Below, in pieces: positions 24,874-33,392 of a stretch of 64,000 nucleotides of DNA. The DNA is taken from positions 1,612,001 to 1,676,000 of the forward strand of contig NZ_CP130720.1 in the NCBI RefSeq assembly GCF_035984415.1. The letters are read 5' to 3'. The notes beneath the pieces were generated by a model. The model made no database searches and was not told where the DNA came from. It worked only from the letters and a program-made list of their open reading frames with translations. The translations under genes were made by a program, and so were the position numbers. Within the stretch, counting starts at the first letter, position 1. Every line of letters starts with the position of its first letter. The DNA comes from Streptomyces sp. NBC_01296 (lineage in GTDB: Bacteria > Actinomycetota > Actinomycetes > Streptomycetales > Streptomycetaceae).

Positions 24874-25997
24874 TGCCGGCCCCGCATCCCGTCGAGGGGC
24901 TCACCGAACCGGTCCGTGGCCGGCCCGGCCCCGATACCGCTGGGGATGAACACCGTGTCGTACGCCTCGGCGCCGTACGCCGCGCCGTAGGGCGCCGAGC
25001 CGTACGGCGGGAGGATCTCGGTCGTGGGCTCCAGGGCCTGCCTGGGCGAGGGCACGGGGCCGAGGCCCGCCGGGGCACGGACCGGTTGCGGCTGTTGCCC
25101 GACGGCCCGCCGTCCCGACTGCCGGGCCAGCCGCGCCGTCAGCCGTTCGGCGGCCCATTCCGCGGGCTGCCGGACGAACCGCTGCGGCGCCGTCCGGGGC
25201 CGGGGCGGCGCCGCCTGGGGAGCGGACGCCGGTGCGGCGGCCGGGCGCGGCGGCGCCGCGCGCAGCCTCGCCCGGAGCCGGATGGCGAGCACGCCGGCGA
25301 CGCCGATCAGGCAGAGGGCGTACGACACGGTCACCCAGCCGCTGGCGGCGCGGCCGGACTTCAGCCCGTGCACCAGGGACGCGCCCCAGGCCGGGTACGC
25401 GCCCACGTGCAGGGCCCGCCACCACACGGAGCGGCCCTTGGTGGCGAAGGCGCTGCGGACCGCGCCGGAGACCGCCGTGGAGACGAAGATGTATCCGGCC
25501 AAGGTGCCGAGGCCGATGAGGATCGGCCGGTCCCGGTCCGCGAACGGCACGAAGGCGGAGGCGACTCCCGTCTGCGCCTCGGCGACCTTGACCCATATGT
25601 GCAGGAGGAGGAAGCCCAGCCCCGCGACGGCGAGGCCGCGGTGGGCCCCCTGGGCGACGAGCCGGTGCCCGGAGGTGAGCACCGTACGGTCGGTCGCCGC
25701 GAGCCCCCACAGGACGGCGGAGGTGAGCGAGACGAGCGAGAGGACGCCCGCGCCGAAGTCGAGGAAGTCCCAGAGGTTGGTCAGGGTGACGCCCGCCCGG
25801 GCCGCCACGGCCAGGGCGAGCAGGCCCGCGAGGGCGGCGATCACGAGCGTGGCAGGGCGCACGCCTCCGGTGGGGGACAGCAGGGGCGGCCGCCGGACGG
25901 CGCGCCGGCCGGCGGCCGCGGCAGCGGCCACGCCGGCATGGCGTCTGGTGCTGCGGGCCCGGTGTGAGCGGGGCGTACGGGCTGGGGACAGGGGCAT
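24870..25997 (-). CDS. Ferric-reductase-like heme-b membrane protein
   Basis: A 375-residue integral membrane protein with about six helices between residues 50 and 260, of the ferric reductase/cytochrome-b type. Candidate heme ligands lie in paired helices: HRLVAQGAHRG and LLLHIWVKV, then ALHVGAYPAWGASLVHG. There is no FAD/NADPH-binding domain. Instead the C-terminal ~115 residues are Pro/Ala/Arg-rich and probably disordered in the cytoplasm. The electron donor is probably the NuoF-like protein of the overlapping downstream gene. The ATG follows GGGAG six bases upstream; a longer frame upstream has no ribosome site. It is first gene of a four-gene envelope redox operon. Confidence 0.85.
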   Translation of the reverse strand: MPLSPARTPRSHRARSTRRHAGVAAAAAAGRRAVRRPPLLSPTGGVRPATLVIAALAGLLALAVAARAGVTLTNLWDFLDFGAGVLSLVSLTSAVLWGLAATDRTVLTSGHRLVAQGAHRGLAVAGLGFLLLHIWVKVAEAQTGVASAFVPFADRDRPILIGLGTLAGYIFVSTAVSGAVRSAFATKGRSVWWRALHVGAYPAWGASLVHGLKSGRAASGWVTVSYALCLIGVAGVLAIRLRARLRAAPPRPAAAPASAPQAAPPRPRTAPQRFVRQPAEWAAERLTARLARQSGRRAVGQQPQPVRAPAGLGPVPSPRQALEPTTEILPPYGSAPYGAAYGAEAYDTVFIPSGIGAGPATDRFGEPLDGMRGRQ

Positions 25998-26457
25998 GTA
26001 GTTCTCCCATACGCCCAGGCCCGAGGCACTCCACCGCGCACTCGGCGCCCGGGGTAGTCGACGGAACTGCTCCGCGGCGGGCGGGAGATGAGGTCTCACC
26101 GACCGGGAGCGGGGGCCGGAGTGCAGAAGCATCGTGGACCTTCGCAACGCCTCCACAGTATTTATCTAATCGTGACAAGTTCTTGCGCGCGTGGCATCGT
26201 CACACCAGACGTCCGCGGAAGATTCCCTTCCAACGGTGCGGTGGCAACCTGAGTGACGCCTTGTCCGCCACCACACCTCCCCGACGGCAAAATGAAAGCA
26301 AAGCCGCGGGACTGCAAGTGGATGGCACTCTCCTGGAGGGTGTACGAGGTGCTCAACTCCCCCGTCCGCACTGGCGCAGAGGGGGGAGGGAGGCGACCTC
26401 GGCAGGCTTGTCCCCCTCCCATGGGGCAGGCCGTACCCCGGCATGAACGAGGTAACA
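25998..26457. promoter_or_regulatory. Divergent promoter region, redox operon / PucR-type regulator
   Basis: A 460-bp non-coding gap between divergent genes. The AT-richest part, about 26157-26185, contains TTGTCA and ATAAATACT on the minus strand and is the best candidate promoter for the redox operon. AAAATGAAAGCAAAG near 26290 could belong to the regulator's promoter. The regulator may control the divergent operon; no clear operator was found. Confidence 0.4.
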
Positions 26458-27747
26458 ATGTGCGAACTTCTGAACCGCATCTGGGCCCGTCCCCGAGGCG
26501 AATGGACCCGGGTTCTGCGAAGGGAACTCCCCGCGCTGAGCGCAGGGATGGTGGAGGAGCTGAGGGAGGAGCTCCCCGGGTTCTCCGCCCTGGTCGACGA
26601 CCTCGACGAGGAGGTGGTCAGACAGCGGCTCGAGGTGGCCCTGCTCACCGCCCTCGGGTACCGCGAGCCCGCGCCGCAGAAACAGGCTCGGCCGGCGGAC
26701 CCGCATCCGGCCCCGGGTCCTGACTGCGACCTGGACTCCGATCCGGACCCCGATCTCGACTCCGACTCCGGCCCGCTCCGGGAAGAGGACGAGGACGACC
26801 ACGACTACGCGGCCGAGCGCGACCACCCCGACGAAGACGAGGAGGTGGCAGAAGAAGAGGAGTACCGCGGCCCGCCCCGGCTCCCGGACCCCGGCCGCCG
26901 AAGGCAGTTGGCCCCCCTGAAAGTCGTCCCTCGCGAAGGGCTCGGAACCCCCTCCGAACGTGCTCGGCGTGAGCTGTTCTCCGCTCTTACGAGTGACATG
27001 CCCATGGCTGAAATCGCCCTCTCCGAACTGGCCGCCGCGGCCGACTGGCCCCTGCCGGCCGAGATACGCGCCATCGCCCTGGCCACACCGGGCGAGACCC
27101 AGCAGCTCGCGGCCGTCCTGGACGACGGACTCGCCGGCATGGTCGGCGGCCAGCCGTGCCTGCTGGTCCCGAGTCCGGACCCGGAGACCCGCGCCTCCCT
27201 GGAGGCCCTGCTCCGCGGCCGGTTCGCGGCCGTGGGCCACCCCGTCGCACCCCGGGACACCGCCTCCTCCCTGCGGTGGGCCCTGCGGCTGCTGTCCCTG
27301 ACCCCGAACCGTGCCGGCCTGGAGGCGCGGGCCCTCTTCGTCGACGACCACCTCTCGACCCTCCTGCTGCTCCAGGACGAGCCCCTGGCGCACGCACTGG
27401 CCGCACGCTGGCTGCGGCCGCTGGCCAACCTGACCCCGCGCCAGAGCGAACGGCTCGAAGTGACCCTGCTGGCCTGGCTGGAGGGCGGAGGCGCCCCCGA
27501 GGCCGCGAAGGCGCTGAGCGTGCACCCCCAGACCGTGCGCTACCGCATGCGGCAGCTCGAGAAGCTCTTCGGCCCCGGCCTTCGGGACCCGCGTACGCGC
27601 TTCGAGCTCGAGATGGCCCTGCGCAGCCGGCGCCTGATGGCCCAGGTACGGCGCCAGAACTCCCGGGTGAGCCGCAAGGTACGGGTCGCCACGACGGACT
27701 TCCGGCCGCTGGGCGTGGGCCGCATGGCCCGCGTCAACGGCCTGTAA
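26458..27747 (+). CDS. PucR/CdaR-type helix-turn-helix regulator with acidic linker
   Basis: A 429-residue regulator. The C-terminal PucR-type HTH is clear: APEAAKALSVHPQTVRYRMRQLEKLFG, then RTRFELEMALRS. A middle domain (about 150-340) resembles the GGDEF-like/diguanylate-fold spacer of CdaR proteins but is diverged. Between residues 75 and 130 lies a very acidic stretch rich in Asp/Glu (DLDSDPDPDLDSD, EEDEDDHD). ATG at 26458 is favoured by GAGG five bases upstream; an ATG five codons earlier lacks a ribosome site. It is divergent from the redox operon and may control it. Ligand unknown. Confidence 0.84.
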   Translation: MCELLNRIWARPRGEWTRVLRRELPALSAGMVEELREELPGFSALVDDLDEEVVRQRLEVALLTALGYREPAPQKQARPADPHPAPGPDCDLDSDPDPDLDSDSGPLREEDEDDHDYAAERDHPDEDEEVAEEEEYRGPPRLPDPGRRRQLAPLKVVPREGLGTPSERARRELFSALTSDMPMAEIALSELAAAADWPLPAEIRAIALATPGETQQLAAVLDDGLAGMVGGQPCLLVPSPDPETRASLEALLRGRFAAVGHPVAPRDTASSLRWALRLLSLTPNRAGLEARALFVDDHLSTLLLLQDEPLAHALAARWLRPLANLTPRQSERLEVTLLAWLEGGGAPEAAKALSVHPQTVRYRMRQLEKLFGPGLRDPRTRFELEMALRSRRLMAQVRRQNSRVSRKVRVATTDFRPLGVGRMARVNGL

Positions 27748-27780
27748 CCCCGACCTCCCGAACCCCCGAACCACCGAACC

Positions 27781-27834
27781 CTCAAACCCCCTCAACCCCC
27801 GCACTCCCTCAAACCCCCTCAACCCCCGCACTCC
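27781..27834. repeat. Two 27-bp C-rich tandem copies within a longer cytosine-rich tract
   Basis: Two identical 27-bp units (CTCAAACCCCCTCAACCCCC then GCACTCC) are followed by partial copies up to about 27880. The minus strand carries many runs of four or five G, so G-quadruplex structures are possible in the transcript of the sigma gene that reads into it. It fills the gap between convergent genes. Confidence 0.75.
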
Positions 27835-27944
27835 CTCAACCCCCGAAACCCCCGTACTCCCGGAACCCCCGGAACCCCCGCACCCAAGGATTCGGCCCCG
27901 GTCCCCTCCCCGCCCAGGCGGAGCGGGGCCGGGGCCGCCGCGTG

Positions 27945-28763
27945 TCACAGGCCGACGAGCACCCCCGACGCCCCGGCCCGCAGCGCGGCATTGAGGTCGA
28001 GCAGTTCGGCGTACGCACGGGAACAGGACCGGCAGGCCGCCAGATGACGGACGAGGCCACGGCCGCGCGGAGTTCCGCGGCGCCGGATCACCGCCCCGAG
28101 CACGCTGCCGTAGTGGCGGCACCGCTCGTCGGCGGCCGTGTCCAGGTGGGCGCGCAGGTACGCCTCGCGCAGTCCTTCACGGGCCCGGAAGGCCAGCGAG
28201 GTCACGGCGCTGGGGGTGATGCCGAGCAGCAGGGGGACGTGGTGCGGGCAGTCGTCCTCGACGAGGGTGTGCCAGAGGACGGCCTTCCAGCGCTCGGGCA
28301 GGGCCTGGAAGGAGCGGGCGACGAGCCTGCGGTCCTCGCTGTCCAGGAGCCGGCGCTGCGGGTCGTCCCCGTCGGGGCCTGGGCTGCACCACGCCTCGAC
28401 GTCGGGGGTCAGGAGGGTCCGGCCGGCGCCGTCGCGCCACTCGATGGCCGTGTGGCGGACGACCGACAGGAGGTACGGGCGCCAGTGGTCCCGGGGCCCG
28501 GCGCCGGAGCGGACGGCCTGCAGGGTGCGGATGAACGCCTCCGAGACGAGGTCCTCGGCGTCCTGCGGAGCGCGGCAGCAGCGCCGCGCACATGCAAAAG
28601 CGGCGGCACTGTGCCGCCGGTACAGGAGCTCGCAGACGGCCGGATCCCCGTCGCCGGCCGCGTACGCCGCTCTGAGCTGCTGTATGAGGTCCTGGTCGGA
28701 GGGCTCTGGCTCGGGCCCGGGTTTGCGCCCCGGTCCGGGCGTGGTGTGACGAGAGCCGGACAT
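27945..28763 (-). CDS. ECF-type sigma factor with fused C-terminal zinc finger
   Basis: A 272-residue sigma-70 family protein. Region 2 is read in YRRHSAAAFACARRCCRAPQDAEDLVSEAFIRTLQ. Region 4 is in LPERWKAVLWHTLVEDDCPHHVPLLLGITPSAVTSLAFRAREGL. After region 4 the protein continues about 70 residues into HLAACRSC, an H-x3-C-x2-C motif as found in zf-HC2 anti-sigma factors. So the anti-sigma-like zinc domain is fused to the sigma factor, and no separate anti-sigma gene is adjacent. The ATG follows GAGGAG. This might allow direct control by metal or redox, as known for ECF factors with Cys-rich C-terminal domains. Regulon unknown. Confidence 0.85.
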   Translation of the reverse strand: MSGSRHTTPGPGRKPGPEPEPSDQDLIQQLRAAYAAGDGDPAVCELLYRRHSAAAFACARRCCRAPQDAEDLVSEAFIRTLQAVRSGAGPRDHWRPYLLSVVRHTAIEWRDGAGRTLLTPDVEAWCSPGPDGDDPQRRLLDSEDRRLVARSFQALPERWKAVLWHTLVEDDCPHHVPLLLGITPSAVTSLAFRAREGLREAYLRAHLDTAADERCRHYGSVLGAVIRRRGTPRGRGLVRHLAACRSCSRAYAELLDLNAALRAGASGVLVGL

Positions 28764-28825
28764 GGCACTCCTCGTGTGGGTCTCAGGGCCCGCAGGCCCC
28801 TTCGGGCAGTGGCACAAGCGCGAAC

Positions 28826-28863
28826 GCGGTGCCGGCCCGAAGTCGGCTTCGGTCCGGCACCGC
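28826..28863. terminator. Long hairpin downstream of the DUF1996 gene
   Basis: GCGGTGCCGG pairs with CCGGCACCGC, enclosing CCGAAG-TCGG-CTTCGG: 16 base pairs with one C/T mismatch and a 4-nt loop. It is the second of two adjacent hairpins reached by transcription out of the DUF1996 gene and lies 62 bp before the sigma gene start. Confidence 0.65.
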
Positions 28864-28864
28864 T

Positions 28865-28909
28865 CTCGGGGCGACGCTGGGGAGGTGGGAGGGGGAGCGT
28901 CGCCCCGAG
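28865..28909. terminator. 14-bp hairpin directly after the DUF1996 gene
   Basis: CTCGGGGCGACGCT and its exact reverse complement form a 14-bp stem with a 17-nt purine loop, four bases after the DUF1996 stop codon. A strong intrinsic-terminator candidate for the DUF4142-DUF1996 transcript. Confidence 0.75.
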
Positions 28910-28913
28910 GGTC

Positions 28914-30362
28914 TCAGCGGCAGGCGCGCCCGTCGTTGATGCAGCGCACTGCACCGGCCATCAGGCCGTTCGACATGACGTTGATGAAGTCTCCGTGGTC
29001 GGTCACCGGCTTGTGCAGCTGCTCGGGGAAGCTGTCCACGGCGAACCGGGAGCCGGGCGGAACGCTGTAGACGATCCGCTGCACCAGCTGCGGGATGGCC
29101 TTGAATCCCTTCTTGCAGTTGCCGTTGGCGTCGGCGAAGGCCACATGGGTACGGTGGTTGGCGCTGTCGATGTTCTTGCCGTCCCAGCAGCTCTGGAAGT
29201 TGAACGTCCGGACGACGTCACTGCCCTTGGGGCACACCGGGTACTTGTCCTTCAGCTGGCGGTTCTCGAAGCCGGTGCAGCTCCACGACGCGTTCGCGTT
29301 GGCATTGCCGTTGGTGAGGGCCTTGGCGTCGCCGGTGATGATCCGCATGAAGCGGGGCATCGCCGTGACCTTGCTGACGGGGCTGCCCTTGAAGTCGATG
29401 GTCACCTGCTTCGGCTTCAGGATCGTGCCGACGTTCGCGTCCTGGCCGCCGCCGGGGGCCTTGGCGTCCTTCTCGGCCTTGCCGTCGCGCAGGCGCAGCA
29501 CCGGCCAGTAGTACGCCGACTGGTCGCCGTTGGTGCAGGTGGTGCCGGACTGGGCGAGGCTGTTGTTGGTGGAGAAGGCGTCGGTGGTCTTGTTGCCCAC
29601 GTAGTCGTGCATGTGGTGGGCGCCGTTGCTGACACCGGGCGCGACGATGACGTTGTCCGGGTTGAAGTGGCCGTTCTCGTTGCGCCCGCACTGCACGGCG
29701 AAGGATCCGGTGGAGGCGCCCCCGCGGGCCGCGGGCTTGCGCACGTTGGGCTTCACGTTGCCGATGGCGACGAAGTCGCTGCGGGCGGGTCCGCCCTTGG
29801 CCTGCTGTTGCTGCTGCTGCTGCTGCTGTTGCTGCTGCTGTTGCTGCTGCTGCTGGGGTGCGCCCTGCTTCGCGGCGCCCTGGTCGGCGGCGCCCTGGGC
29901 GCCGTTGTCGGCGGGCGGCTCGTCCGCCGGGTCGGCGGCCGCCGCCTCCTTCATCACGCACCCGCTGAGCGCGTCCAGCCCGGCGGGCTTCTGGCCCGCC
30001 TTCCCGAGGGTGTCGGACAGCTTGGTGATGGTCTGGTCGCGCTGCTGCTTCAACCCGCCGAGCAGGGCCTTGTCCTTGGCCCGGCCGGAGGAGAGCTGCT
30101 TGTAGGCGTCGGCGACCTGGGTGTCGAGCTGCGCGAGGTTCGCGTCCACCTCGTTCCGGGCCTGCTCGGGGACGTTGTCGAGCTTGTCGCCCACGTCCGG
30201 GCAGTCGATGGTGGCGGTCACGGGCGCGTTACGGGAGTCCTGTCCCGCGAAGGCGCCCTGGGAGACGAGCACGACCCCGCCGCCGCCCAGGACCAGGGCG
30301 GACATCGCGGCGAGGATCTTGTGCTTCGGCCGCAGACGGCGTTTGTGGCCCTTTTGACTCAT
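28914..30362 (-). CDS. Secreted DUF1996 protein with polyglutamine linker
   Basis: A 482-residue exported protein with a basic N-terminus, a hydrophobic segment at about 15-38 ending AFAG, and a helical N-terminal region (residues 40-135). A linker with 18 consecutive Gln (about 170-187) follows, then a DUF1996 domain containing HFNPDNVIVAPG, GAHHMHDYVGN, YYWPVLRL and NHRTHVAF. His residues cluster as HHMHD. DUF1996 occurs in actinobacteria and fungi and has no settled function; glycan-related roles have been suggested for relatives. The start lies 9 bp after the DUF4142 stop, so both are in one operon. The 3' end is followed by two strong hairpins. Confidence 0.88.
   Translation of the reverse strand: MSQKGHKRRLRPKHKILAAMSALVLGGGGVVLVSQGAFAGQDSRNAPVTATIDCPDVGDKLDNVPEQARNEVDANLAQLDTQVADAYKQLSSGRAKDKALLGGLKQQRDQTITKLSDTLGKAGQKPAGLDALSGCVMKEAAAADPADEPPADNGAQGAADQGAAKQGAPQQQQQQQQQQQQQQQQQQAKGGPARSDFVAIGNVKPNVRKPAARGGASTGSFAVQCGRNENGHFNPDNVIVAPGVSNGAHHMHDYVGNKTTDAFSTNNSLAQSGTTCTNGDQSAYYWPVLRLRDGKAEKDAKAPGGGQDANVGTILKPKQVTIDFKGSPVSKVTAMPRFMRIITGDAKALTNGNANANASWSCTGFENRQLKDKYPVCPKGSDVVRTFNFQSCWDGKNIDSANHRTHVAFADANGNCKKGFKAIPQLVQRIVYSVPPGSRFAVDSFPEQLHKPVTDHGDFINVMSNGLMAGAVRCINDGRACR
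29802..29855 (-). repeat. CAG/CAA trinucleotide repeat encoding 18 Gln
   Basis: Eighteen glutamine codons in a row, fifteen CAG and three CAA, inside the DUF1996 gene. The CAA interruptions at three places break the pure repeat, which would limit slippage. A run this long is unusual for a bacterial secreted protein. Confidence 0.9.
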
Positions 30363-30371
30363 GCGATCACT

Positions 30372-31106
30372 TCACTTCGTCGGTCGGGAATAGGGGGAGG
30401 AGGCGGGGGCAGGTGCGGAGGGGGTGCCCGGCGGGGTGCCCGGCGGGGTGTCCGCGAGGCCGTCGAAGTCGACCAGCCCACTGGCCTCGAGGACCGTGAT
30501 GTGGTCCAGGACGGTGTTGTTGGCGTCCGTGGCCAGGGCCCGGACCATGGAGTTGCGGGTCTGCGCCCGGATTTGGGCCACGAGGGCGAACACCTTGCCG
30601 TGCGCCCTGCGCAGCAACTGGACGAACAACTGCTCGTACTGGGGTCCTTGGGCCCGGTCCATTTGGTCGAGCCAGCCCTGCTGCTGTGCGCTGGGCTGGT
30701 TGGGGATCTCCATGCCGAGGGCCTGGCTCACCTCCATGACCCTGCGGTCCAGTTCGGTGTGGCCTTCGACGAGGTGCTCCCCGGCGGTGCGTATCGCGGG
30801 CCGTGTGCTGCGTTGCATGGCCTGCCGGCCTGCGGGCAGCTCCCACAGGCCGGCGAGCCGCACCTTGCGGACGAAGTCCCGGTCCTGGGGGGTGAGCGGC
30901 CCGAAGGCCGTGGTCTGGATGCCGCCGCCGTCGTCCTCGGCCGCCGGGGCCGTGGCGGCCGCGGCGTTCCTCCCGCCGAACTTCTGCACGGGGATCAGCA
31001 ACGCGATCAGGGTGAAGGCGAGGGCGCCGATCACGACGCCCGTTGCCATCACGTGTCTCGAAGCTACCGACATGCTGCCGACGGCCGACCGACGGAAAGA
31101 CAGCAC
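30372..31106 (-). CDS. Membrane-anchored DUF4142 protein
   Basis: A 244-residue protein with an N-terminal membrane segment (GVVIGALAFTLIALLIPV, about 20-38) and an extracytoplasmic helical DUF4142 domain. Features include LTPQDRDFVRKVRLAGLWELPAG, the histidine-containing EHLVEGHTELDRRVMEVSQALG, and GPQYEQLFVQLLRRAHGKVF. The tail is Pro/Ala-rich. The GTG start is set by AAGGAGG four bases upstream. DUF4142 is a ferritin-like four-helix family common in secreted proteins and often annotated as outer-layer stress proteins; its function is unsettled. First gene of a two-gene operon with the DUF1996 gene. Confidence 0.86.
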   Translation of the reverse strand: MLSFRRSAVGSMSVASRHVMATGVVIGALAFTLIALLIPVQKFGGRNAAAATAPAAEDDGGGIQTTAFGPLTPQDRDFVRKVRLAGLWELPAGRQAMQRSTRPAIRTAGEHLVEGHTELDRRVMEVSQALGMEIPNQPSAQQQGWLDQMDRAQGPQYEQLFVQLLRRAHGKVFALVAQIRAQTRNSMVRALATDANNTVLDHITVLEASGLVDFDGLADTPPGTPPGTPSAPAPASSPYSRPTK

Positions 31107-31295
31107 TGTGCCTCCTTGCTGCGTGGACCGGGAGGGGCTGCGGCCGCTCGGGCTCCGGCAGTTGTCCGTGCCGTGGCGATCGCGCTCCCCGGGTGCCACG
31201 GGACGCTAGTGCCAGATGTGGTGCCTGTTTGGAAGGACCATCACGAATGGACAAACATCCGGGCAACGTCTCGAAAGGCTGGTACCGTGCGCGGG

Positions 31296-33392
31296 CTACT
31301 GCCCCGGCGCCTCGGACAGCGGGCGGGTCCGGGCGATGAGCAGGGCCACGTCGTCGCGGTCGTCCGGCTGGCGCAGTTCGCCCAGCAGCAGGTCGCAGGT
31401 CTCCTCGAGGGGACGGACCGGGCCGCCGAGCAGTCCGGTGAGCACCTGCAGGCGGGTGTCGATGTCCTGATCGCGGGTCTCGACGAGCCCGTCGGTGTAC
31501 AGGACGAGCTCGTCTCCGACGCCCAGGTCGAGGGCGATGGCCTCGAAGGGTACGCCGCCGACGCCCAGGGGCGTTCCGGTCGGCAGGTCGAGGAGCTCGG
31601 GCGGGCGCCCGGGGCTCGTCCGTACGGGCGGCAGGTGGCCGGCGGTCGCGATGCGGCACCGGTTGCGGTGCGGGTCGTAGACGACGATCACGCAGGTGGC
31701 CATGGTGTGCCCGAGCCCGGTGGTGGTGTGGTCGAGCCGGGCCAGGACGGTGGCCGGGTCGAGGTCGAGCTCGGCCAGCGTGCGGGCGGCGGTGCGCAGT
31801 TGGCCCATGGTGGCGGCGGCGTTGATGCCGCTCCCCATGACGTCCCCGACCACGAGGGCCGTCTTGTCGTCGGGCAGCGGGATGACGTCGAACCAGTCGC
31901 CGCCGACTTCCCCGGCGGCCCCGGCGGGCTGGTAGCGGTAGGCGATCTCCAGGCCCGGGGTGGGGGTGGGGAGGTGCGGCAGCAGATGGCGCTGGAGGGT
32001 GAGGGCGGTGCGGCGCTGCTTCTGGTACCAGCGGGCGTTGTCGATGCAGACGGCTGCGCGGGCCGCCAGCTCGCCGGCGAGCAGGACGTCGTCGTGGTCG
32101 AACGGCAGCGGGTTGTCGGTGCGTTGGAGGCCAAGGGCGCCGATGACCTCGCCGCGGGCGATCAGCGGTACCGCGAGGTACGAGTGGAGCCCGGCCTCGG
32201 CCAGCAGGGCGGCGGCCTCGGCGTCGCGGGCGACGCCGGCGAGGTCGGCCTCCGTGAGCTCCGCCAAGAGCACGGGGCGGGCGGACTGCACGCACCGGGT
32301 GACCACCCGGGTGGCGTCGTAGCGGGCGATCGAGCCGACCGGGTCGGCCGCGCGGGTGGCGGGGGTGGGGCGCGCGGCCTTGACGGCGAGGGCGCGGAAC
32401 TGCACGGTCTCGTCCGTCGGGGCCCCGGGCGGGCGGTCGCCCGTCAGCACGGCGTCGAGGACGTCGACCGTGGCCAGGTCGGCCAGGTGCGGTACGGCGA
32501 TGTCGCCGAGCTCGCGCGCCGTGACCCAGAGGTCGAGGGTGGTGCCGATGCGTACGGAGGCGTCGGCGATCAGGGCGAGCCGCTGGCGGGCCTGCGCGAC
32601 GGCCATCGAGGTCTTGTGCTGCTCGGTGACGTCGACGACGGACGCGGCGACCCCGATCGGCCGCCCGGCCGGGTCGTCGAGCCGGTAGAGGGAGAGCGAC
32701 CAGGCGTGGTCCTGGTCGGGGTCCGCGGGCGTACGGCCGATGGTGAAGCGGTTCAGCTGGGGCCGGCCGGTGGTCAGGACCGTCCGCATCGCCGCCTCGA
32801 TGGACGCGGCGTCCAAACGGGGCAGGACCTCGTGGACGTGGCGGCCGATGTGCTGGTCGGCGGGCAGGCCGTTGATGCCCTCCAGGGCCGGATTGACCAG
32901 GACGTACCGGAGCTCCGAGTCCAGGACGGCGAGGCCGATCGGGGACTGGGCGACCAGCCGCATCGACAGGGCCAGGTCGCGCTCCAGGCGCCGCAGGGTC
33001 GCCTGGTCGGAGGCGATGCCGAGGGCGTAGAGCCGGCCCTGGCCGTCCTCGAGCCGCATGTTGCGGAACTCCGCCAGCCGGCTGCTGCCGTCCTTGTGCA
33101 CCACGGGAAACGCCCCGGCCCAGGGCTCTCCGCCGGCCATCACCTTCTCGAAGAGGGCGAGGACCATCCCCAGGTGTTCGTCGTCGACGAGGAGCTGCGC
33201 CGCGAACCGGCCGAGCGCGTCCTCGGCGGTGTAGCCGAACAGCTCCTCGGCCTGCGGGCTCCAGAGCGCGATCCGGCCCTCCGCGTCGAGGACCACCGCC
33301 GCGACCCCGAGCACGTCGAGCAGGCCCGGCCCGGTGGCGGGGCCGGCGCGCGCCGGTTCCGCGTCGGCCGGAAAGGCGTCCGCCGTACTCAT
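31296..33392 (-). CDS. PAS-PAS-GAF-SpoIIE phosphatase
   Basis: A 698-residue cytosolic PP2C-type phosphatase. A first PAS (about 20-130, LFGYTAEDALGR), a second PAS (about 140-260, VNPALEGINGLPADQHIGR), a GAF domain (about 270-460) and a SpoIIE/PP2C domain (about 475-695) follow in order. Phosphatase motifs are GGDWFDV, VGDVMGSG, YTDGLVETRD and DDVALL, so the metal-binding Asp residues are present; the His of the usual GHG is Ser. No anti-sigma kinase domain is attached, unlike the two relatives at 12-19 kb. The likely role is dephosphorylating an anti-anti-sigma factor. ATG follows AAGGAG. It is divergent from another SpoIIE-type gene. Confidence 0.9.
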   Translation of the reverse strand: MSTADAFPADAEPARAGPATGPGLLDVLGVAAVVLDAEGRIALWSPQAEELFGYTAEDALGRFAAQLLVDDEHLGMVLALFEKVMAGGEPWAGAFPVVHKDGSSRLAEFRNMRLEDGQGRLYALGIASDQATLRRLERDLALSMRLVAQSPIGLAVLDSELRYVLVNPALEGINGLPADQHIGRHVHEVLPRLDAASIEAAMRTVLTTGRPQLNRFTIGRTPADPDQDHAWSLSLYRLDDPAGRPIGVAASVVDVTEQHKTSMAVAQARQRLALIADASVRIGTTLDLWVTARELGDIAVPHLADLATVDVLDAVLTGDRPPGAPTDETVQFRALAVKAARPTPATRAADPVGSIARYDATRVVTRCVQSARPVLLAELTEADLAGVARDAEAAALLAEAGLHSYLAVPLIARGEVIGALGLQRTDNPLPFDHDDVLLAGELAARAAVCIDNARWYQKQRRTALTLQRHLLPHLPTPTPGLEIAYRYQPAGAAGEVGGDWFDVIPLPDDKTALVVGDVMGSGINAAATMGQLRTAARTLAELDLDPATVLARLDHTTTGLGHTMATCVIVVYDPHRNRCRIATAGHLPPVRTSPGRPPELLDLPTGTPLGVGGVPFEAIALDLGVGDELVLYTDGLVETRDQDIDTRLQVLTGLLGGPVRPLEETCDLLLGELRQPDDRDDVALLIARTRPLSEAPGQ

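Noticed and set aside
29611..30105. Plus-strand frame with poly-Cys/Leu run
   Set aside because: It is the complement of the Gln repeat in the DUF1996 gene and has no domain or ribosome site.
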